Shown: piece after piece, positions 59,096 to 64,000 of the stretch | How the letters are laid out: every line of letters starts with the position of its first letter | How positions within the stretch are numbered: the first letter of the stretch is position 1 | Assembly (NCBI GenBank): GCA_022575985.1 | Contig: JAKSXM010000156.1 | Coordinates: 2,170,001-2,234,000 of the forward strand | DNA length: 64,000 nucleotides | Direction: 5' to 3' | Source: Anagrus nilaparvatae | Lineage: Eukaryota; Arthropoda; Insecta; Hymenoptera; Mymaridae | Made by a program: the position numbers and the translations under genes | The notes under the pieces: generated by a model | What the model was told of the DNA's origin: nothing | Seen by the model: the letters and a program-made list of their open reading frames with translations, nothing else | Database searches by the model: none

Positions 59096-59320
59096 TCTAA
59101 GCTGCGTTCCCTATTTTAGCCCAAATTGCGCAAATTTAAATATGTATTTTAAAATCCAGACCACCTTAAAAACTTAAAGTTGATCAAGAGACTTGTGTTT
59201 CAGGTATGTCATCAAAAAGTTTCTGCTGCTGAAATACGCATCATTTTAATGGCTCCATGAATGTTAATTTTACAGAAGCCTCTTGAATTAATATAGTGTT
59301 TTTTGTCTTACGTATTAGGT

Positions 59321-59336
59321 GGCCCTGAAAAGGGTC
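59321..59336 (-). promoter_or_regulatory. Histone mRNA 3' stem-loop (one mismatch)
   Basis: Minus strand GACCCT-TTTC-AGGGCC followed by ACC and preceded by CAAC. The metazoan replication-dependent histone stem-loop is GGYYYT-TTHH-ARRRCC with flanking A-rich 5' and ACC 3' bases. Here the second G is A, breaking one pair. SLBP binds this element to direct 3' end cleavage. Its position, just after a degraded H2B-like C-terminus, supports the call. Confidence 0.65.
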
Positions 59337-59342
59337 GTTGGG

Positions 59343-59670
59343 TTTTGTTGTAGTATATTCGATGCGTGACCCCAGCCACGCGCTATAAATTAATAAATTC
59401 ACAAGCACACAACAACCAGATATGCAAAATGAAAAACACACTTTCATGCACACAAAATTCAAGAGCACCTCGTGCTCAGGTCACGTCTGCTGGTCAGGAA
59501 TTTAATTTACACCTCTTGAAAAATGCACCAAGAGCTTACATAATCGCAGCCTACGAGATGCTTTAATACAGAGGATGTCCAAGATCCACACTAAACACCA
59601 AGTACATCAAGCGCAGTCTAACAGCAAAGGTGTCAAAATTCGCTGCGTCGAGACTGAAGTCAGGACAGCG
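59343..59670 (-). pseudogene. Decayed histone gene, probably H2B
   Basis: Minus strand, just upstream of the stem-loop, GAATATACTACAACAAAA reads EYTTTK, close to the H2B end KYTSSK. Preceding text (GGTCACGCATC, GTGAATTTATTAA, CCTGAGCACGAGGTGC) can be lined up loosely with the VT, GELAK and TSREIQ regions. The frame is broken, the stop after the terminal Lys is lost, and the stem-loop follows within about ten bases, so part of the 3' UTR is deleted. Upstream is a CCAAT/TATA region and the length from there to the stem-loop (about 370 bp) suits a core histone. H2A or a chimeric remnant cannot be excluded. Confidence 0.4.
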
Positions 59671-59679
59671 AATGCTGCT

Positions 59680-59770
59680 CTGGCCAATTTCGCGGTTATA
59701 TTTATAGACCTCCCTTGACCTCGGTTGCGCTTGCCAATTGGCGTGTGTGCGATAAATCCGTTATAAACTG
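59680..59770. promoter_or_regulatory. Divergent histone-type promoter region
   Basis: Minus-strand TATAAATATAA at 59696-59706 with CCAATTGG at 59734-59741 upstream of it, another CCAAT at 59684, and a plus-strand TTATAAAC at 59761. This fits the shared promoter between divergently transcribed H2B and H2A genes in insect histone clusters. Confidence 0.4.
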
Positions 59771-59772
59771 GT

Positions 59773-60007
59773 TATACTCGCTATCAGCAAAGGGAGCTAA
59801 AGCGATCGCAAAGAAATGATATAGCCGCTATTAGCAAAGGGAGCCAAGACGTTCGCAAAGAAATGCTATACGCGCTACGAGCAAAGGAAGCAAAGGTGAT
59901 AGCAAAGAAATGTTATAGCCGCTACAAGCAAAGGGAGGTAAAGCCATGCCAAAGGTTATGCGTGGCCAAGTTCGTGGCAAGGCTGTCAAAAAGCACAGCA
60001 AAGCCAG
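59773..60007 (+). repeat. 47-bp tandem repeats, possibly from an H2A N-terminal coding segment
   Basis: Four clear units start at 59773, 59820, 59867 and 59914, each like TATAGCCGCTAYNAGCAAAG followed by GGAGCYAAAGC and GCAAAGAAATG. A fifth, more diverged stretch runs to about 60007. The last part in one plus frame reads AKGGKAMPKVMRGQVRGKAV, resembling the Gly/Lys-rich N-terminal tail of H2A (GRGKGGK). With the minus-strand H2B-like remnant and promoter region it would form a divergent pair. The H2A origin is an inference; the 47-bp repeat is directly visible. Confidence 0.6.
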
Positions 60008-60211
60008 AGGTCCGCGGCAAATTTATGAACAGATATTTTTTAAGTGCCTAAAAGTAACAATGAAAAATAGCTTTTCATCAATTTAAAATTCCCCACCAAG
60101 TCATGTGACGAAATAAAAATTTAACCGAAAATTCGGATACTATGAATTTGTTTATTTTTAAAAGAGCTTATATAAAAAAAAATAAATAAATAAAATAAAA
60201 TACATTTACAT

Positions 60212-60856
60212 TAGGGGTGTGCGGTTACCCGACCCGAAGCTTCGGGCGGTCTCGGATTTTTTCGGGTCGGGTCGGGTCGGTCTTCGGTTATACCCGAAAA
60301 GCTTCAGGAGTCTGAAGGTATAGTTTTTAGGTGGGAAATTTCCCTGGCATTACGATCCTATAATCCTTTTTTCGAAAAATTCCCATTCACTCTTAAAAAT
60401 AAGATTAAAAGGGTCAAAAAATGACAAAAAAAAGGATAATTTTTATTAACTTTAAAATATTATTTATTTTTTTATGTAAATTAAATGAATAAATAAATAA
60501 ATTTGCATTTTTTTTAACATTTTAGATGCTATTTTTTTTAATAATAAAAAATAATGAAACCTGCTATTTCCAAATTAATTCAGGAATAATATAATAACTT
60601 AAAGTTAATAAAAATTATTCTTTTTTTAGCAAGTCATTTTTTGACCCTTTTATTCTCATTTTTAAGAGAGAATGGGAATTTTTCGCAAAAAGGATTATAG
60701 GATCGTAATACCAGGGAAATTTCCCACCTAAAAACTATACCTTCAGACCCCTGAAGCTTTTCGGGTATAACCGAAGACCGACCCGACCCGACCCGAAAAA
60801 AATAAGATCGGTCTTTCGGGCGGGTACCCGAATATTCGGGTAACCGCACACCCCTA
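60212..60856. mobile_element. hAT-type MITE with 8-bp target duplication
   Basis: TAGGGGTGTGCGGTTACCCG at 60212 is complementary to the end at 60856 (CCGCACACCCCTA). The 8-bp ATTTACAT at 60204-60211 is repeated exactly at 60857-60864, as expected for hAT transposition. The arms of about 200-260 bp pair nearly throughout, including GGGTCGGGTCGGGTCGG and its complement CCGACCCGACCCGACCC. The centre is A/T with no transposase. Confidence 0.95.
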
Positions 60857-60864
60857 ATTTACAT

Positions 60865-61688
60865 AAATAAAATAAATGTTCTCGTGCAATTGAAAATTTA
60901 AGGTAAAGCAATTAAAAACAGGGGGGTAGCGCAGGTTAAAATCCGACTTTTTTGAAAAAACCTAATTTTCAGAAAATGTTAACAAAAAATTGAAAATCCA
61001 AGAAAATGGCAACATTGCCAAGACTTTGGCGGATTCAAAACTGTGGGTTTGGGTCTTTTTATAATATGTTTGCTCGGAAAATTTTTCTTTGCTGCTTGAA
61101 TTTTCAAACGATTCAACCTAACCGTGTAGAATTAAGTATTGTTGTACATATTTGTTAAAGTTAATTTTAACTTTCTATAAATCTAAAATAATAGCCATTA
61201 AAATTTAGTCCTCTGTAATAACTGAAACAACCGCTATAATAATGGCGTATACTAAACAACTTATTCTGATTAGTCTGGTCAGGCTTAATAAACCTTAATT
61301 AATAGTATAATATTACATATTTAAGGTCACTCATAAGCTCACTCTAAACTTTTCCATATAGATATTATCATCGTCAATTAAATTTTCTTCTTGGCAATGT
61401 AGTTTACCACAAATTTGTTTTACAATAGAAAATTAAATTTAAATACCTAGTTTAGATAACAAAATACTTTTTTTGGATTTGCTTTAATTACTAAATACGT
61501 AGCAAAGATATTATAATAGGTGAAAAATTCTAATATTTTAGATTTAATATTTTTTTATTATACATAAAAAGCTTTATCATGTTAAACAAAAAATATCAGT
61601 TACAAGAGAAAAGAATTCTTTTTCACATTATTAACAATTACGTAATTTACTGAGATTTAGAATTTCTGACAAAAATTTTTTGCTTATA
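60865..61688. other. AT-rich interval, no gene recognised
   Basis: Slightly less AT-rich to 61150, then low-complexity. No frame with a recognisable motif. Confidence 0.45.
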
Positions 61689-61780
61689 CCCACGTAAAAA
61701 TATTAAGCTTACCAGTAAACTTACTTAAAAAAGCTTACCCAAAATAAAGCTTACTGGTAAGTTTAATCATTTTACGTGGG
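61689..61780. mobile_element. Short MITE, CCCACGTAAAA family, TA target
   Basis: CCCACGTAAAAATATTAAGC at 61689 pairs with TTTACGTGGG ending 61780. TA lies on both sides. AAGCTTAC words inside link it to the 260-bp MITE at 23786. Confidence 0.85.
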
Positions 61781-64000
61781 TAAATGTAAAAATATTTAGG
61801 TACTACATGATTGACATTATTATTAAAGTAAAATTTACATCTTTTTGTAAAATGAATCAACTTTCAACTTTTTAGGCCCTACATCTACACCACTATCGAA
61901 AACTTCTTTACCTCAAACCTTTATAAGTATATAAGATGGAATATAAGTTTTACTTATACCTACTACAAATAAATACAAATACAAATATATAAACTTGAAT
62001 GTATTAACAGAAATACAATATTTTCCAACTAAAATCACATTTACAAAGTTGGTTTGTATTAGACATATGATTTACCAAATGAAGCAGAAAAAGAAAAGAA
62101 AAACTTTTTTATAAAAAAAAAATATCTATGTTCATGTATTTTTATAATAAAAAACTTCTTTATACATTCTCTTATATGATATTGGATTTTTTTTTTCTTT
62201 CCATATATTATAATGCATTTTATTTTATTGTACAAATACGTAAGTATCTAAGATTGTTGAATTTATTTATTCAAGTGAAAAAAAAAATGATAATATCAAA
62301 ACATAAAATAGGCATATACTTTTTTTTTTAATCTTTATAAAATAGTTGAATGCATATCAAACTGTCAGTTATTTTCTGAAGTGAGTTGAGAACAAATGAC
62401 TAGTTTGAATATGAAACTTTAATTTATAAAACTGTATTGAAAATTGAAATTTACAAAATTATTTTATTATTCTGAAAAATATTTTTTAAAATCATCTTAG
62501 AAATACTTTTTAATATTTATCGTAAACTTTTTTAATAAAAGCTTTATCGAAAATTGTTAATTAATAAAAGTACACTGGAAAAAAAATCCACTTGCCGCAA
62601 GTGGAAATTTTTCTTTTTAAGAATTTTTGTTGGCTCATCATACCACTGCACGCATATTTTAAATAAAAGAAATTTTTTTTAATTTTCTTCAAGTTTCAAG
62701 TCATTTGTAATCGTGTATAAGTTCACCTTCTTAGAATACATATCTCAATGTATACGCCTAACCATTCTCAAAGCATGCACTTATAAGAGGATTGATCTCT
62801 TATGCTATACCGAATAAAATGTATTTCCAATATTCTGACCCCCCTCCCTTCCCCCTCTCATAACATCCTGCTGAACCATGCTTCATTTTTCCTGAAAAAA
62901 AATCGGATTCAACAAATCAAATAACGTAGAAACAGAAATTTTTAAAAATTTTCATAAATAATGAAATTTGAAACCCATTGAGGGGGAGGGGTCCATTAGG
63001 GTACAGGGTGAATTTTGAGGAAAATAGGAAAATCAAAGCATGTTTTGATCACTGAATTGCCTTTTAATTAACTACAGAAAGTAGAATGCAATATTTTCTT
63101 TTTAATTTCTACAAACAGTGAAAGTTTTACGCAACTGGGGTTCAGGAATTTTCTGTAACATTCGTAATCATCGCAATTGATTAATTTATACTCTAACATA
63201 GTGGGGATAGCTATCATGAAAAATCTTATTGAAACTGAGTTTATAACCAAGCCTAAAAACTGCCTAAATTTTTAATTTTAAGGTTACTCTAAATATAATT
63301 TTACCAGTAATCTAGCTTGAAATGATTAAAAAATCATTTCATTTGCAAAGGACTTAATTAATAAATTGAACTTTAATAAGAAAAACCCTATTTTAATAAC
63401 TAATTTTCTATAATCACATTGGAAAAAGAGAAATACTCTATAATAATGTATTATAAAAAAAGTTATTGGAATAAAATAATCATGATTATTATAAACTTTG
63501 TGAAAGTTATTTTTTTTAATTTATTTATTTTTCTCATCATTATAACTTTTTGAATTCAAATAGCAGAAGAAAATAAGGAGTTTTTATGAATTATTTCTTC
63601 GCAGTTTTTTTCTATTTTTATTTCTTTTTTTTAATTTTTGCATTATATTTTCTCTGACTATTAAAAAATAAAAAATTTTGTATGCATAAATCAAATATTT
63701 TTTATGTATGTAAAATAGGTAATTAGCATAAAAAAAGAAAAATTTAAATAGAAAAATGTTTTAAAGAGCGTTTTAAGTATTAAAAATAATGAATTATTAC
63801 ACCTCACCTTGAATACCTTGCGGTTTTCTAAAGTGCTTTTAAAAAAACCCATTTTCAGATAATAAATACACAGAACTTTAATTTGATGATGGACAACTCA
63901 AAAGCTATTGTTTCTTATTTTGAATAGAAAGAAACACCTGATTTTATATAAGCTTTAAGATCTTTAAAATTTTAGAAATAAAGAGAATTTTAAAAATTCC
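61781..64000. other. AT-rich interval to the window end, no gene recognised
   Basis: Small items only: CCACTTGCCGCAAGTGG palindrome at 62589-62605, a C-rich run CCCCCCTCCCTTCCCCCTC at 62839-62857 and an opposing GAGGGGGAGGGG at 62980. The frames at 62128 and 63068 show no motif. Confidence 0.5.

Noticed and set aside
59241..59468. 75-codon minus frame reading through the histone stem-loop.
   Set aside because: The frame spans an untranslated 3' processing element, so it is a by-product of a lost stop codon, not a gene.
60200..60860. GGGTC repeats considered as telomere-like DNA.
   Set aside because: They lie in both arms of a MITE with exact hAT target duplications and are only three or four units long.
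1..64000. CRISPR arrays, operons, ribosome binding sites and intrinsic terminators.
   Set aside because: Repeats here have irregular spacers or belong to transposon-like elements, and the overall sequence is eukaryotic in character.

Overview
The window looks like intergenic DNA from an AT-rich animal genome, most likely an insect. Base composition is roughly three quarters A+T, there are long A/T runs and (TA)n and (GT)n tracts, and no bacterial-style gene packing. The recognisable mobile elements are arthropod-type: a BEL/Pao Gag zinc knuckle with the start of an LTR, Jockey/R1/I-type non-LTR reverse transcriptase and RNase H, pogo/Tc1-like and hAT MITEs, and Helitron-like ends. The species cannot be named from this sequence. 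I found no intact host protein-coding gene; most open frames of 60-110 codons are what chance gives at this composition or lie inside repeats.

Left part (1-11.3 kb): decayed non-LTR retrotransposon pieces (about 300-375 + strand; 1490-1925 - strand), then two head-to-tail copies of one Helitron-like element (2749-8090 and 8099-11335). They share block order, a 3' hairpin plus CTAG end, a small inverted repeat near both ends, and a 90-100 codon reading frame with a zinc-finger-linker phrase. Copy A is split by a pogo-like MITE, a second MITE with GGCACGATCAC ends, and pieces of another dispersed repeat.

11.3-29.5 kb: mostly featureless AT-rich DNA with a BEL/Pao remnant (15.58-16.73 kb), an RNase H fragment (17.24-17.45 kb), two inverted-repeat elements built from internal tandem units (22.47-23.40 and 27.23-28.66 kb), a MITE made largely of TAAGCTTA words, and a tRNA-like sequence.

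29.57-35.38 kb: a very young LTR retrotransposon with 1067-bp LTRs that I read as identical, a Lys-type primer binding site and a polypurine tract, but no gag or pol. It is a large non-autonomous derivative. Its interior holds a 109-bp tandem duplication and a row of four hairpins whose stems vary in a compensated way.

35.4-64 kb: a 3.1-kb near-perfect palindrome (42.09-45.20 kb) abutted by a 713-bp foldback MITE, more MITEs (50.97, 52.26, 52.97, 54.79, 61.69 kb), two opposed copies of a GC-richer repeat with a shared reading frame (46.3 and 58.9 kb), a decayed divergent histone pair (about 59.3-60.0 kb) recognised mainly by a histone mRNA 3' stem-loop, and an hAT MITE with a perfect 8-bp target duplication (60.21-60.86 kb). 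The history suggested is repeated insertion, nesting and decay rather than a functioning gene neighbourhood.
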